From Boswellia sacra (Eukaryota; Streptophyta; Magnoliopsida; Sapindales; Burseraceae): 64,000 nucleotides of DNA. Positions 10,711 to 22,344 of the stretch are shown here, piece by piece (the first letter of the stretch is position 1; each line of letters starts with the position of its first letter). Location of the stretch: the NCBI GenBank assembly GCA_013180625.2, contig SNVD02003164.1, positions 104,731 to 168,730 on the forward strand. Direction: 5' to 3'. The translations under genes were made by a program, and so were the position numbers. Below the pieces are notes generated by a model, which worked only from the letters and a program-made list of their open reading frames with translations, was not told the origin of the DNA and made no database searches.

Positions 10711-11170
10711 ACTTGTCATCATCTACCTCACGATGAAACCAGTCGATTTTCACAGTTTTCATACACATCAAACCACAAAAATCACATAATAACGCTAGAT
10801 TTATCCCTAAAAACACATAATAAGTTCACAAATCTGACGGAAACTCAAATCTCTAATTAAGATTCCCCAAAAACTAAATCAAATCTAACGAAACAAAAAA
10901 CAACTAAATAAATCGCTAAAACTACGAAAAATCTGACAAATAAATGTACCTCAGTGTCGATGAGTGCTTCTCTCTGGTCGTCTTCCTCCTATCCTCCGTC
11001 GATGCTTGTGCCGGTTTGGGTTTTGAGCGGTATCGAGGAGTTTCGATAATTTTTTTCGGAAGAGGAAAATAAGGTTTTGGAAAAAAAATTGAATATATAA
11101 GGGCATTTGAGTCCTTTTGTTAAGAAAGTGTCTACGGCATGAAAATTTTTCAAGATGTGTTCAAATTTCA
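10711..11170. other. Upstream flank of the Mutator gene, no gene seen
   Basis: A/T-rich leader sequence with a CT-rich patch (10965-11000). I see no convincing coding sequence. The far end of the Mutator element should lie here or shortly beyond, but I could not identify a terminal inverted repeat or a 9-bp target duplication. Confidence 0.4.
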
Positions 11171-12503
11171 TTAAGGGCCCCTAATTGTGTCTATTTTTCA
11201 ATTTTTCCAATAATTTATAGTTTTTATTGATTTAAATATATTAATAAATTTGTGTTTTTTGAAAACAAGTTTTCGAAATACATAAGCAGACGAGCCCTAA
11301 TTTATAATTTGTATTTAGTTGAGGGAAAGTGTATATTGATAATTCAACTCATTCTAATAGATCAACAAACATAAGCGAATTGGAATTTTAAGATAAAGAC
11401 GAGAAATTTTGAATATAAATGTGATTTTTTTGTCAAATGGTCCCGATTTTCTCAATGATGTAGTAAATAAATGAATTGATTGGTCATGAGCTACTTTTAA
11501 TAACTAGCGTCAATGAATAGCAGGCTTCATATATGTGTATATATATCATTTTCTCCGATAAATGTCCAAACCTTTATATATCTTGTACTTCTATAGATCT
11601 AAATTCTGTTCACAGAACTATAGAATTTGTCTAGACAGGTTCAATAATTATATCATATAAATGGCACCACAACTGCACCAAGGTTTGAGAGTAATTGATG
11701 TAAACTACCTAGCAAATTTAATGTGACCCCATAATGTTTGTACAAATTTTAAGATCTTTTTTCAGAGGCCAATTTTTGTTTGGTAACTGAGAAAATGATA
11801 GAAATAAGACAATGTATGGAAGTGGTGGAGCCAGATGGAAAATTGGCATGCAAGAGAAAAGAATCAACACAGAAGACTGAAAGAGAATACAAATTAATTT
11901 AATTTTGTTTGAGTCTCCATTAATTAAATGATGTTACATCTCATCAACCCATTCTCTGGTAATGATTTGAGGTTGCCATGACAATACTACACTAATTGAT
12001 AGACACAAATTAATTAATTTCATACTAAACATTAATTATATATTTAATTAAGGTCGGAGATTCCATTAATTAAAGAATATTAAATTAAGCTAGCTATCAA
12101 AGTTTTAATTTCATTATTTCCATTATCAATTTCTAACTATTCTGATTTATTGTTTGATAAGCTGCGATACGTATGTTCAACTGATTGCTATTATTTAACT
12201 TATAACAATAAGTTTTGTGAACGAATATTCCCGCGTGAATTTGATCTAACATTGAGTAGACTTCGAATCAGCTTTTTAGATCTCAACAAATAATTAATTA
12301 ATAAGTAACCTTCAAAGGCTAATATATATATATATATATATATATAGTTTCTATATTAATTGATAGTACAATGTTTGTTAGTTTCTTTAATTTTTTTATA
12401 TATAATTATTCCAACTTGTTTCTAATCCGTGTATAACTGCAGCGATTTAATGATTTGTGATCTTATATTATATTTTATTTACTTTAATACCATTTGAATA
12501 TTT

Positions 12504-13260
12504 AAACAAGTCAATAATTTTAAAATATTTCCCTTAAATTATTAAAATTTAGTGTATAATAAATTTATCTTTTACACAAGTTGGTAGCGAATATAGATTA
12601 TGCACCAAAGTCACGCATCGTGCATGTCATAATTTCTCATTTAATATGTACTTGTCGCTGACATCTAAAAACAAAAAATTAATTTCAATTACCACTGTAG
12701 AAACACAAAGAGAGATTCAAAATATTATGAGAAAAATGTTGACTAAATGATGGGGTCGGTATCACACATCTCCCTTACGATTTAACAAAATATACTAACG
12801 TTAACATCTTGTGGTTTAGAAAATTTATTGTCACCTAAAGTTAACATATTTTGTAAATTTTCTATTTAAGAGAATCTGAAGTACCCATAAGTTATCAAAC
12901 CTAAGAAATCTTTTAAAATAATGTAAATTTAAAAGTATTCAAATAAATAGTTATTAAAAAAATATTTGGAAGAAGACAAGTGTTCAGAAATTACCTAAAT
13001 AATATGATACAAACAAAAGGGAAGAAGAGATAAAGAGAAAGAAGAGATACAGTATCTTATATATATATATATAATTGATATACCTAATTTCATGTCCAAT
13101 TGTATCTACTACCAATTGTTATATATAAACAATTCAATAATATTAACTAGAAAATCTCTCTTAAATTATTAAAATTATTGTAAAATATATTTATTTCTTA
13201 TTACATAAGTTGGTGAACGATATAGGTTATGTACCAAAGTCATGCATCATGTAGAGAATT
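12504..13260. repeat. Diverged direct duplication, two ~130-bp copies
   Basis: 12504-12640 and 13127-13260 align through the blocks CTTAAATTATTAAAATT, ACAAGTTGGT/ATAAGTTGGT and ACCAAAGTCACGCATC/ACCAAAGTCATGCATC. They lie about 620 bp apart in the same orientation. The origin is unknown. Confidence 0.65.
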
Positions 13261-13484
13261 TCTCGTTTAATATAGTGTTGGTGTTTTTTATAGAAACAAA
13301 AAATATATATTTTTTGGGTTTTCATCGGTAGGTGCATAAGTGAGAAATATTGAGAGAAAATTTTTAATAAAATAATATGATACCAAGGATACAGGAGAAA
13401 AGTAAAAATAAACAACCTAAGTTGTCCAACTGCATATCCACTAACAATTGTTAAAACCCTAGCGATCATTTCATTAGGTTTGAC

Positions 13485-13670
13485 TTCGAGTATCAGTACT
13501 TCTTTTATACATGAGTATATAAATTATGTACATAAATATATAAATTTTGTACACGAATACATAAAAATTGTACCAAGCACTTTTTACACTTTTTATGTAC
13601 ATATATACAATTTATATATTCATGTACAAAATTTATATACTCGTATACAAAAGAAGTACCGGTACTTTAA
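13485..13670. repeat. Long imperfect inverted repeat (hairpin, MITE-like)
   Basis: The left arm runs about 13493-13571 and the right arm about 13589-13664. The blocks GTACTTCTTTT, GAGTATATAAATT and ATGTACATAAA on the left meet their complements AAAAGAAGTAC, AATTTATATACTC and TTTATGTACAT on the right. The loop is about 17 nt. A transcript would fold into a stem of about 75 bp. Confidence 0.75.
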
Positions 13671-14350
13671 GATATCATATTCGTTTCCTTGTTTTATATA
13701 AATTTGTATATATAAAAAAAAGTGAAACCATTGGAATTATGTATCATAATCTCAATATAAAATAGATAAAATAAAGCAAACTTTTAACAATATCGTCGTA
13801 CTAAATTATTGACTATAAAAGCTGTTCTAAATTCTAATTAACATATAGCTTTACATATTACGGTGCTATTTAACAAAAAAATAAAATAAAAACAAAAGAA
13901 AAAAGATCTGTGCTTTAAAAAATGCAAGTCATTTGTAAAATAAAAATGCTTATTCATAAAAACAAATCTATACAAAATAATACCATCGATAACCTAATTT
14001 AATGCATTCCTCTACTTTGTTCTCTCTCTTTTCTTTTCTTTTTTTATTTTTTTCTCTCCCTCTCTCCATAAACATCACTTGATAATCTCTTATGTGTCTT
14101 TATTAGAAAACGCCAACAAGATAATGATAAAATAATAATAAGAATAATAAATAAGTCCAATAATTAATATTTTCTTTGCACTTTCCGAAACAATTTATCA
14201 ACTAACAACATAAAAGGACCCCAACAATTGAGATTGAGATTTGGCTTAATTCGTATGTATATATATATAAAGATCCATTTAAATAAAGATGGCCAAAATT
14301 CAAAATTCAAAATTTAAATTTAAACTTACGGAATGAGTTACCCGAACTAT

Positions 14351-14385
14351 AATAATAATAATAATAATAATGATAATAATAATAC
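14351..14385. repeat. (AAT)n microsatellite
   Basis: This trinucleotide run of AAT is interrupted once by TGATAAT. A short (TA)n run follows at about 14398-14414. Confidence 0.85.
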
Positions 14386-14501
14386 CCCATGTGTACATAT
14401 ATATATATATATAGTTACTGTATATAAATAAAAATAAAATTCAGACACAGCACAGTAAACCCAATTTTCGGCCCGGCCCATTTGCAACCCCCAACTGAAC
14501 T

Positions 14502-16092
14502 ATGTCTGAAACGCATCCTGAAGGTGAGTTCGTTAACTCGCTACTCAGGGAGTTCGCGTCGCCTGTCTCTCCCTTCTTCATAGATCTTGTACGTGACCTC
14601 ACTCTAGAGGATGTTGATCGCCCGGAGCGTCAACATCCTGCATCCTTTTATGGGTTTTCGAAATTCTCACTCGAGAGAAATTCAAATTCGGACGATGTGG
14701 GTGCTTCAATTCTCCGACATTTCAGGAATCAGGTGCGGTTGGGTTACCAGAGAATTGCGGAGGTAACCTTTCTGTGTTTGTTATATAATTTTCTTTCGTG
14801 CTTTTGTATTTTTATTATCTAATATGGTTTTCTTGAAACTCGTTTCAATGGGTCTTGTGCATTTCTTTTATATAATTTCCTTGAAACTGGTTTCGATTCG
14901 ATGGGTCTTCAATTTTGTGGTTTTAAAGTGAATGTTTGTCTAATTATGTTTTCCTCCTCTCAGACTCATGGGCTTGGTTAGGGTTTCTGGTCGATTAAAT
15001 GAAATTAAATTATATTTCTGCAATTGACCTAGTTTCACTTAAACCCTAATTGTCTTGAAACTTGAATCTTGTGTTTATAAAGTGAATGTTAGGGTCGAGA
15101 AACCCCGGTTTTTCTGATTACGTTTTGCCCCCACTTAGACTCGTGGGCTTGGTTAGGGTTTTTCGTAGGGTAAATGAAATTAATTCATATTTTTGCGTAT
15201 CTCCTCAAGGTATCGTTAACATATTTTTTTTAAGAGATTTTGTAGTGTTGTTTAAAGAAAGTGCAATTTTTTATCATAAAAATTTTTTTGATACTGCACC
15301 GTGTATTTATGTTTCTGTCCCCACCATGAACCTGGTTTAAAATCTATGTCTTGAATTGCCTCGGGTAATATTAGTGGTAGTTTCAATTAAACCTATTTTT
15401 TTGTTGTAATAGTACTTGAAAAACAAGTTCAGCCTTAATTTTTATGTCCTAGAGGTAGCCATTAACATTTTGAATTTATTTATTTTTTTATTCCTCAGAA
15501 TTCCTCTGGAGTCTCTACCAGTGCTGTGGTGGAAGATCCCTGGGTTGTGGACAACTTATTGATTGAGAAACGCGATAAAGGTGTTGTGATGTTGGAATTC
15601 ACTTGTCCGTGTAAGAGGGGATTTGTTCTAATTTTTGTCAATAATAAGGATGTGTATGTTCGACAAAGGGAGGAGGGGGAGCAAGAACTTCCATCGGTGG
15701 CTGACAGGGTAATTTTAATTTCAATTGATAACTTATTAGTTTAGCTTGTTTTTAAATTTTATTTATTTATTATTATTTTATTTTCAGGATGCAGATCTAC
15801 TTGGTGTTTTGGAGAGTTTGCAAAAGAGTCTTGAAGATAGGCTCAGTGACCATCATCATAATGCGGTAAAATATATTTACATATATATAAATTAAAAAAA
15901 GGGTTTAATAATTTGTTACAATAAATAAAATTGTTATTATTTTTACTTTTCTGTCAGCTCTCAAAAGCTCCCGCTGTAAGCGTGTATAGATGGAGCGATA
16001 ACTTGGCATTGTTAAAGCTGATCTGCGAGTGCGAACTGGACTATTGTTTTGGATGCTTTGGTGGATATCTCTTTTACAACTTAGGTTTGTAA
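14502..16092 (+). CDS. Unrecognised four-exon plant gene, apparently intact
   Basis: Four exons join without a frame break: 14502-14762 (ATG, MSETHPEGEFVNSLL), 15499-15708 (NSSGVSTSAVVEDPW), 15788-15865 (DADLLGVLESLQKSL) and 15958-16092 (LSKAPAVSVYRWSDN, stop TAA). The junctions are canonical (GCGGAG/gtaacc, cctcag/AAT, GACAGG/gtaatt, ttttcag/GAT, AATGCG/gtaaaa, tgtcag/CTC), and each of the first three exons is a whole number of codons. The protein would be about 228 residues, acidic at the N-terminus, with a cysteine-bearing patch CPCKRG and a C-terminal CECELDYCFGC cluster. An alternative end splices at 16084 into GTGTGCAAG near 16177 and stops a few codons later. I recognise no domain and assign no function. 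This is the only candidate live host gene in the window. Confidence 0.65.
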
Positions 16093-16337
16093 CGGGTTAC
16101 AGTTTTGGTATTTTGGGTTTTGTTTGTTTGTGTCAATCAGAATTTGATTCAGTACTTCTTTTTTTCTACTGTCTCAGGTGTGCAAGTCGATTGAAGAATA
16201 GGCTGAATGGCTTGAAGCTGCTCATCTGTGAATTTGGAGTAGCATTTTCTGTATTTGAGAGCAAGGGGGCCTGAGGCTCCTCATCTGTATAGTCGGAGTA
16301 GCATAGTAGCAGTTTTTGTAACAATCACTTGCACTTG

Positions 16338-16449
16338 CTGTGCTTATTGTTTGGATTTTGTATGTGGGAGCAGTTGCTGTCCTTGTTGTTTGGATTTTGT
16401 ATGTGGGAGCAGTTGCTGTCCTTATTGTTTTGATTTTGTATGTGGGAGA
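16338..16449. repeat. Minisatellite, three ~37-bp units
   Basis: The unit TTGTTTGGATTTTGTATGTG plus GGAGCAGTTGCTGTCC is repeated three times with few changes, in what is probably the 3' UTR of the four-exon gene. Confidence 0.85.
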
Positions 16450-18522
16450 CGTTTAGGTACTTGATAAAGAAAAACCACTTGGATGCTGCTAGGGCTGATG
16501 ATAATGGTAAAGGTCTGCTACCTGATTCCATCTGCTATTATGGGCTAGTTTTTCCCTTTTTTCCACTTTAAACTGCTATTTGCTTGCTGCTGTTTTCCTG
16601 CAATTTTCTTGTGTTATTTGCTTGCCGCTGCTGCTTGTTTCTTGCTGTTTCGGCTGCTTGCTGTTTTTCTGCAATTTGTATGGTGCTATTGGTTTGCTTG
16701 TGAACAATTTTATTTGCTTGTTTTAGGATATGTTCTACAACTGAAGTAGCTATTGTAAGTTGCTAGTTCAACTACTATTTGAGGGCTACTATTTGCCCAC
16801 CCTCTAGAATGTAAAAATGTAATCTAATTTGACGACCGTGCATCTGTCTTCATCTCATGGCATGGTCCTAAGATCAAATCATTCTTTCTTAATGCATCTT
16901 TCATATTAAACATGAGAGGTAGATACGTGTATTAATATAAACGTTGTCCAAAAAGAAAGCAACCAGACTCGGTTTCTGGTGCAATGTTTAAATTTTTATA
17001 TATTAAGTATACAAAATCACCGTCTTCGTATGCTTCGGTATGCTTTTCAGTTAAATAAAAGAGTGGAGGCGGTGAGACTCTCAAGGAAATGGAGAGACAA
17101 GATAATTTTTATTAAGCATTTGATTAATTACTCTTTTACAAGATAAGACAACATTTATAGAGTTCAAAAGAGTCCGACGAATTCATCTAGCCTGATAAAT
17201 AAACAATTAAAAAACAGGTGCCCCAATTTCCTGATATTCCGTGGCGCCTTCGCCTTGTTGGCCAATCCTATTTTTGTTCCTTTTATTTTACTTATGATCT
17301 GTGTCAGACGGACTGTCAAGACTGTCACTGTAAACATCTAACTCAGCCTCCCCATTAAATCAAATGTTTGCATCTAAGGAGGAATACTGACTTGTGACAA
17401 TTGCAAGAGCCAGGCATCTGCCCCACAGCAATAGCAATCCTGATATGAAATGCTCTAACAGGCTTAGGTCTGAAGGAATTATGAATGAAAAGAAAACGAT
17501 GAAGTTCACGGGTAGCTGATTGTACTTCAGATAGCTATAGAAGGAACAAAAACAATCTCATGAGAAATAGTGGAAAAAAAACTTGTTTAACTTTTATCAA
17601 ATATGTCGCCCGATAGTTCCAATCTGTATACATGTCAGTGAGTGATTAAGATTATTGGGTGAGGCAGATCGGTGCATTCGTCAAGGTAAGTAGAAACAAC
17701 TGTATGAGGTCTGTCTCTAATCAAAATATCAATTCGTTGAATTCATTCAAAAATCTAATAGGAGTAAATAAATTGGGCATCTCCTTCACATGAATTTGTT
17801 CTGGTAATTTTCTAGTTTCTTGATTTACTACCCGACGCCTAATCAAATATATATGCCACATAATTCTCTGGAACAACCGTCAATTCAGTTGCTATAGAGA
17901 CGTGCATGTAATTCCATCTGATTTTTCCCCTATTCTTGACCAATAATTTGATCGTGTATAACAATTAACAAGTCTACCAAAGTCAGCTTAACTACTTGAG
18001 GGACTTGAACATCAAATTCAAACAGTCACCTCCCAGTCCCTCGAGCGATTTGATACCTCATAGACTAGAAATCGACATTCTTTGATAAAAACAAAAGATC
18101 AAGGGCTTAGAATCCCAGAATGCAAACTGGACCAAACTAAATGCAAATAATAAAATTTCTCCAGGTGAATGGCCCATGGTCTCCAAAGAATTAGGCTCAA
18201 TTCAACGCAAGCCATTATTAAATGAAACTAAAAGCTTCCTTTTGAATCACCAACCCAGCCAGATTGAATGTATCAGCCCAAATTCTTATGTGGTCGACGT
18301 TCGAGTGGCCCAAAACTATAATAAAAAAATTAAATAAATTAACATTTGAAAAATAGAAATTGTAGTGAGAGTGCAGCTCATCTTGTTTCTGTTATTATTA
18401 CAACCGGCTACACGAGATTGCCCCATCTTCAACGTAACATGAACAGATCGAAACTCACCAGACATAAGAGTAACTAACTCCATTTCACGCCTGTCTGAGA
18501 AACTACTGTAAATAGACAGAGC
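16450..18522. other. Intergenic region between the four-exon gene and the LRR pseudogene
   Basis: No gene or element is recognised. 16560-16700 is CTGC/TTGC-rich low-complexity sequence that could still belong to the 3' UTR. The last few hundred bases before 18523 should be the promoter and leader of the LRR gene, but I see no specific site I can defend. Confidence 0.45.
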
Positions 18523-18623
18523 ATGGACCGGGTACTGAAAGCTGCACGAACCTCCTGTTCTCTGAATTTATCAAATCGCTCTCTCAGGCAAGTGGCTCAC
18601 ATTCACTTTCCCGCCACCACTCT
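18523..18623 (+). pseudogene. LRRC40-like leucine-rich-repeat gene, first exon
   Basis: ATG at 18523 opens MDRVLKAARTSCSLNLSNRS followed by LR. This is the characteristic N-terminus of the plant LRRC40-like (intracellular LRR) family, in which MDRxLKAAR and SLNLSNRSLR are conserved. Homology stops after ...SLR, where AGGCAAGT could be a GC-type splice donor. The CACTA element begins at 18624, with target duplication TCT at 18621-18623 and 22494-22496. Later exons are at 22.5-26.6 kb and 52.2-52.5 kb. The family's exact role is unclear; LRR proteins generally act as protein-binding scaffolds. Confidence 0.85.
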
Positions 18624-18649
18624 CACTACAAGAAAATAGGCCTTTTACC

Positions 18650-18950
18650 GCGGGCCGAAACCGCGGTAAAAGGCCTTCTACGGCGGGCCTACGGCGGTTT
18701 TGGCCCGCCGTATAAAATGACGCAGTAAAAAATAATTCTACTTTTTACCGCGGTTTTGGCCCGCGGTAAAAGGGCTTTTACTGCGGGCTATAGGCCCGCG
18801 GTAAAATTTCGTGGTGTGGTCATCACTTTTTACCGCGGGCCATAGGCTCGCGTTAAAACTATTTACCGCAGGCTAATGGCCCGCGGTAAAAAGTGACAAA
18901 AATTGTTGACTTTTTACCGCAGGCTTGTAGCCCACGGTAAAAAGTCCTTG
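18650..18950. repeat. CACTA subterminal palindromic array
   Basis: About six successive inverted units of the form TTTTACCGCGGGCC...GGCCCGCGGTAAAA run from 18650 to 18950. The matching 3' end (22345-22480) has a weaker set (TTTTACTGCGGTTCC, GGAACCGCGGTAGAAA). In CACTA elements such subterminal motifs bind the TNPA protein. Each unit could also form a hairpin. Confidence 0.85.
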
Positions 18951-19371
18951 TTGTTGGTTTCATAAAACACGAGATAGGCCTGTCACCAGTTCCTCTGCAC
19001 AATATGGTCCAAACTCATCACATTAAGAAACAATTAAATTAAATCATATAACAACTTTTTCAAAGGATAACATTTCAACATCATCAATTATTTAGATCTG
19101 AAAAGATTACAATCTCAATGATGCTAAACTAGATGGAAACAAAAGTGCAAAACCTGAAAGCAAGAAAAACATATATGCATGAGCAGCCTCTCTTTTTCTA
19201 AACAAATTATGTGCATTTTCAGTGTTAAATCTAAACAAAGTGACAATAATTCTCAACACAGCAGAAAAGGGAAGCTGCATTCAATAATAAGAGTAAATTC
19301 AAACACCTGAAGTTTTGAGAATGTAAAACTCCATCGAATACAATAAAAGATGAATCAAGAAGTAAACTTAC

Positions 19372-20625
19372 TAATAAAATTAAATCCTTCGCAAGCAAAT
19401 AATCAGGCATTTCACCTTCCATTACAAATCTAAGAGTTGGGGGCACCTGAAATTTAGAATTGAAAGATATTACTGAATCAACCATGCAGGAGTGTAAAAA
19501 GCAAAACAATTTTACTAAATAATTTTGACTTCTTGGAAACTACCTAAGGAAAATAAGTACATAGCCCAAAATTAAAAGATAATAATAGTAGTAAATAATA
19601 AAACAATTTTTCATTTTCCTTTTGTCTATTGAATAGTTTGTTTAGATATGTTCTCTAACAAGATAGTATATATTACTTTGAACCTAAAGCAGAAAAGACT
19701 GAAAATGCCTTCTACAATTGTTCCATGGACAAGCAGCAATGCTCATAAGTGTTCTAAACTAACTGGCTTCCAATTTGAGACTCCTATCTACTGGGAATCC
19801 AAGGCAGGTGCAGATTTTTTCAAACCCTCTACCATGCACATTTAAAGAGCAGAAAAAACACAGAAACCTCATTTGTCGTCTCCGGTAAGGTTAAAAAAGG
19901 GTAATATGCACTACTTCAATCCATTTACAGCCAAATCTCACTTTAAACTGATTCTTTTGCAAGAAAATGGAGTTTCATGGAGGGCAGATTTCTACATAAT
20001 CCATTCCATTGACCAGAAGGAATTATAACAAAAAGCAAACAGAAGTGAAAATGAGAAGGGCAACAATGGAGACATGACTAGAAATGGATTCAAGTTTGCA
20101 CATATCCTAGAGCTGCCACTGCAGCTGCCCATCAATGTGACTAGTAGACTGCCCATGGATATAAGATAACAGTGAGTAAAAAGCTATGTGAATATTATAT
20201 AAACAGATATCTTAATTTTTTGGGCCAGAGTTCCCTGTACAATTTGGTTAAAGAAAATTTCGGTTCTGTCAATATTCGATACTTATTATTGGATTTCTAG
20301 ATAAAATTTTATTGGTTTTTCTATAGCAGAAAAAGTAAGAACAGATAAACCTTAGCAGGAGCTTCCCAGTGCCCAATACAAAACCTACATCAGTGTTGCC
20401 AATGCCAGTAGCAAATTGGCCAAATGCTCCAGCAGTACAAGTGTGAGAGTCAATACCTAAAAAGACCTGAAATCTATAATTAAGGGCTGTTCTGAGGAGT
20501 ATGGCATTAAAAAAAATAAAATCCAATGATTTTGATAATGCAATTACACCTCTCTAGGCCTGCAGTGACTTACTTGGGCAAGTGCAACATGGCATACACC
20601 TTTGTAATCAGGGTTAGCCGGCAAA
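19372..20625 (-). pseudogene. IIL1: Captured fragment of 3-isopropylmalate dehydratase large subunit gene
   Basis: Three minus-strand exons are readable. Exon a (about 20625-20550) gives ANPDYKGVCHVALAQ then HCRPREV. Exon b (20466-20351) gives [20 protein letters not shown] and [15 protein letters not shown]. Exon c (19446-19372) gives VPPTLRFVMEGEMPDYLLAK. This is the aconitase-type region of the leucine-biosynthesis enzyme that isomerises 2- to 3-isopropylmalate in plastids, and the GxDSHTCT motif includes a [4Fe-4S]-ligand cysteine. Splice signals flank exons b and c (ttcag/GT, AAG/gttt, TTA/gtaagt), so genomic DNA, not mRNA, was captured. The pieces upstream and downstream are missing. 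It is non-functional as an enzyme. Confidence 0.9.
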
Positions 20626-21027
20626 GTTAACAAGTAAACTTTTCATTATTCTCAATGACCAGGAAGTAGTAGACTTAGGCTCTTTGATAGCAGCTGGAAT
20701 AAAGTAAACAACCAAAAGCCAGAGAAACACCTTAAAGTTACCAAGATCTTTAATATCATAGAAGTACTTAATATTAATATCATAGATCTTTAATATTAAA
20801 TCTAAACAGAAGATCTATTTGTCATCATTATCTTTCAGTGTTAACATGTTTACTGAATCTAACAAAACATTTGTTAAGTCTTTCCAAGCTACCAAGAATA
20901 CATATTCATAAAACCAACATAAAAATTGTATAAACTATTCACATCAGAAATTCTGAAGCCTCATACAAGCCAAACATTGAAGACTAAGATCTTAGAATAA
21001 TAGAGATAGAAGTTTATAAATACCAAC

Positions 21028-21120
21028 CTGTACTTGTGCGTAGCTTCAAATATATTTGATCCCTTCTCTTGCCTGAGGCACCCTTACTAAGCCTATCCTG
21101 TAAAGAATGCCGTAAAGCAC
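21028..21120 (-). pseudogene. Unidentified captured exon in the CACTA element
   Basis: This minus-strand exon-like block has a clean acceptor (tttgcag/GTGCT) and donor (TACAG/gttgg). It reads [20 protein letters not shown] then QIYLKLR, basic and without stops. I do not recognise the parent gene. It lies between the isopropylmalate dehydratase pieces and the Di19 piece and may be a third captured gene or part of one of them. Confidence 0.5.
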
Positions 21121-21711
21121 CTGCAAAACAGCAATAAGTAAATACATCCCACGAAAATGTCTGAAATGAACCTATGCAATCATATCCAGGTACTTCTAAC
21201 ATCATTACCAATCTCCTCTTCATGTTCATTTCCCTTGCATATTTTCCCGAATATATTCCTTAAACTAGTAAAATCATTTGAAAAACATTAACATCGCATC
21301 AGCTTCTTCGCTTTCTCAGTTAAATGTCAATATGTTGCTATTTTAAATTAACACCTGAGTTGAAGCTAGTCAAAATTATAGTCATACCCAAGTCAAAGGT
21401 AATTGTAAATCCTCAACAGATACAATTCTTAACTCTTGAACCACTATAACCCAAAATCAACTTTAGATAAAATAAGTGAACTAGGCTAAAAATACCTATC
21501 AAGTGAAGTTACTAACTTGCGAAAACTTGCTGCGATTTATTGTCAATTTGTAAAATGATCGATTTGCTGCTAAAAAAATCATCCTTCTACAAATCAATAT
21601 TTATAGGCGCTCGAGTAGGCACCATTTTCATCGATTGGCTGCATAGAAAAATAAATAAAATCTCAGCACTCACCGTATTAAATTAAAGCAAAAAATTCTC
21701 CAGAAATCCGA

Positions 21712-21846
21712 CTTTTGACTTGCAGGAGTGCTCATCTTTGAGATGTGAACACAGCGAAGCGATGTTGAAATCTTCGTAACAATATGGACATGGGAAATCA
21801 GGGCGCACCTCATCTTCTACCTCAAAATCATCTATGCTCAACCCAT
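21712..21846 (-). pseudogene. DI19: Captured exon of a Di19-type zinc-finger gene
   Basis: The minus-strand exon begins after tttatag at 21847. It reads DGLSIDDFEVEDEVRPDFPC, then PYCYEDFNIASLCSHLKDEH and SCKSKV. The C-x2-C...C-x3-H arrangement and the wording match the N-terminal zinc-binding domain of Dehydration-induced 19 proteins, which bind DNA in drought and light responses. Only this exon is present. The expected continuation with further cysteines is lost. Confidence 0.88.
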
Positions 21847-22344
21847 CTATAAACATATTTAAAAAAAAATATTAATATATCATATATGACTTCAAAAATA
21901 TAAACGTAAACATAAACATGAATACATATAGATCCATTAACAAAGCAAAACGAACAGAGGTGGGAGCTCTGATGATGTTGCTACAAACTATACACAGACG
22001 AAACTCATCTTAGACAATAGAAGGGAGATGGACGAGATATATACTGCAGCTGTTAGAAGGAATGGAGGTCGAAAATCACACTGGCTTGGTGGACGAGATA
22101 CATACGATTACTGGAAGACATGCACGGCTTCTATTGCTGATGTTGCTGCTGGAAAGAGTGGCTGCGCATGGCTTCTCAAGCTTGGATACAGATTGAATGG
22201 AAGAGATAGCTTAGGGATTAGAAGATGAGATGGAGAGAGTTAGAGAGAGACTGGGAAATTAGGGATTTAGAATGGGCTTAAGGAGCAGGACACAATAAAG
22301 ACAGAAAAAATGAGAAAGGGAAAGGGAAAGAAAAAGGAATATAT

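Larger units (their letters stand above)
11171..14501. other. AT-rich intergenic region
   Basis: No gene is supported. The region contains microsatellites ((TA)n at 12322-12346, (AAT)n at 14351-14385, (TA)n at 14398-14414), one diverged internal duplication (12504-12640 against 13127-13260) and a long imperfect hairpin (13485-13670). The last 60 bases before 14502 are GC-richer and could be the 5' leader of the following gene. Confidence 0.6.

Noticed and set aside
14036..14080. CT/T-rich tract as a promoter or terminator signal
   Set aside because: Low-complexity pyrimidine run without further elements; no site could be defended.
22028..22228. 66-codon plus-strand frame inside the CACTA element
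   Set aside because: No domain, no splice support, opposite to the captured exons; could be leader of the captured Di19 piece but nothing shows it.
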